This document shows positions 63,111 through 64,000 of a stretch of DNA of 64,000 bases, in pieces. Position numbers and translations under genes: made by a program. Source of the stretch: Liolophura sinensis (lineage: Eukaryota; Mollusca; Polyplacophora; Chitonida; Chitonidae); assembly GCF_032854445.1 (NCBI RefSeq), contig NC_088301.1, positions 3,408,001 through 3,472,000 of the forward strand. The letters run 5' to 3'. How positions within the stretch are numbered: position 1 is the first letter of the stretch; each line of letters opens with the position of its first letter. The notes beneath the pieces are model-generated. The model did no database searches. It had not been told where the DNA came from and saw nothing but the letters and a program-made list of their open reading frames with translations.

Positions 63111-63150
63111 CGTGATGAGGTAGAAAGTGAGGTCAGGACCTACATAAACT
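63111..63150 (-). CDS. Candidate small exon of MATE gene 3 (equivalent of gene 2 exon 7)
   Basis: A 40-base block with AG acceptor (gatgtgcag) and GT donor (gtaacc). Its phases fit the place of gene 2 exon 7 (43 bases): one base completes a codon and the end is phase 0. It reads VYVGPDLTFYLIT. Spacing to the next exon is about 250 bp, against about 230 bp in gene 2. Residue similarity is weak and the conserved Pro is missing, so this is only a candidate; the reading frame also stays open past the donor. Confidence 0.35.
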
Positions 63151-63314
63151 CTGCACATCATTTGTTTTTAATAGTACTTTATACACTAGCATTGTCTTTA
63201 TCTAAATTACGCAAAACGTGTTTCTAACCAACATCTGAAACAATTTTATAAATAAATTAAATAGTTCCGCGTGAGGATACCAGTGGTGAAGCTAAGTCCG
63301 CATTAGCTTAAATG

Positions 63315-63890
63315 TGTCGCACACATGTGCTTGTAGTGTAGGAAATACACACGTGCTCGTAGTGTAGGAAATACACATGTGTTTGTAGTGTAGGAAATAC
63401 ACACGTGATTGTAGTGTAGGAAATACACATGTGCTTGTAGTGTAGGAAATACACACGTGCTTGTAATGTAGGAAATACACATGTGCTTGTAGTGTAGGAA
63501 ATACACACGTGCTTGTAATGTAGGAAATACACATGTGCTTGTAGTGTAGGAAATACACACGTGCTTGTAATGTAGGAAATACACACGTGCTTGTAGTGTA
63601 GGAAGTACACATATGCTTGTAGTGCAGAAAATACACATGTGCTTGTAGTGTAGGAAGTACGAATGTGCTTGTAATGTAGGGAATACACATGTGCTTGTAG
63701 TGTAGAAAGTACACATGTGCTTGTAGTGTAGGAAGTACACATGTGCTTGTAGTGTAGGAAATACACACGTGCTTGTAATGTAGGAAATACACATGTGCTT
63801 GTAGTGTAGGAAATACACATATAATTGTAGTGTAGGAAATGCACATACATTTGTAGTATAGGAAGTACAAATGTACTTGTAGTGCACACT
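63315..63890. repeat. 26-bp minisatellite upstream of the last gene 3 exon seen, about 22 copies
   Basis: Unit: gcttgtagtgtaggaaatac then acatgt or acacgt. With 26 not divisible by three and no stop on the - strand, all three - frames are open, giving false frames near 190-230 codons. Confidence 0.95.
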
Positions 63891-63899
63891 ACAAGTACA
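63872..63899. repeat. 28-bp palindrome at the end of the 26-bp array
   Basis: tgtacttgtagtg and its exact reverse complement cactacaagtaca are separated by ca. The right arm is therefore an inverted piece of the array unit. Confidence 0.9.
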
Positions 63900-64000
63900 C
63901 TACAAGCACGTTTGAAAAGTAAGGGACTCCATGGTTGAATTAGAGCGTTCACTCTAAAACATGTAGAAACATCAGAAGTAAAGACAATCTTGATCATATA

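Noticed and set aside
63292-63997. Three overlapping - strand frames of about 190-230 codons rich in YFLHYKH
   Set aside because: Product of the 26-bp array, open in all three - frames; no family motif.

Overview
This is a piece of a metazoan nuclear genome with intron-rich genes and many interspersed and tandem repeats. It is most probably from a mollusc. The main reason is a tRNA-headed SINE with a 3' end close to 'gagtacggcgtaaaacacc' followed by an (aaat)n tail. I associate that element with marine molluscs from memory, so the taxon is an inference. The only host genes I can support are three members of one family: MATE transporters (multidrug and toxin extrusion, SLC47A type, H+-coupled organic cation exporters).

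Layout. (1) Positions 882-5672, + strand: the last six coding exons of MATE gene 1; its 5' part lies off the left edge. (2) Positions 5673-11625: intergenic, no gene seen. (3) Positions 11626-28306, - strand: MATE gene 2, complete, 19 coding exons and 596 codons, every splice junction in phase. (4) Positions 28307-51053: about 22.7 kb with no recognisable host gene, filled with minisatellites, SINEs, a dispersed repeat and a Tc1-like transposon. (5) Positions 51054 to about 62859 (possibly 63150), - strand: the 3' two thirds of MATE gene 3, twelve exons plus one candidate; its 5' exons lie off the right edge. One gene 3 exon is a base short and shifts the frame.

Genes 1 and 2 lie tail to tail and form the arms of a diverged large inverted duplication (about 882-6230 and 11420-15877). 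Exon lengths are the same, introns are alignable, and a SINE sits at the same place in the same intron of both. Gene 3 keeps the same intron positions and nearly all the same exon lengths but is more diverged, so it is an older paralogue.

Minisatellites are unusually abundant: about fifteen unrelated arrays with periods of 17 to 51 bp, roughly 14% of the window when the spans are summed. They account for most of the long open reading frames outside the MATE exons. Mobile-element content: about eighteen copies of one SINE family, one copy of a second SINE-like family, a Tc1/mariner element with intact 31-bp inverted ends but a broken transposase, an older Tc1/mariner fossil, a reverse-transcriptase fossil antisense inside a gene 3 intron, and a two-copy 0.7-kb repeat of unknown type. 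I see no CRISPR, operon or bacterial system. All functional calls come from reading the sequence and knowledge of the MATE family; no search was run.
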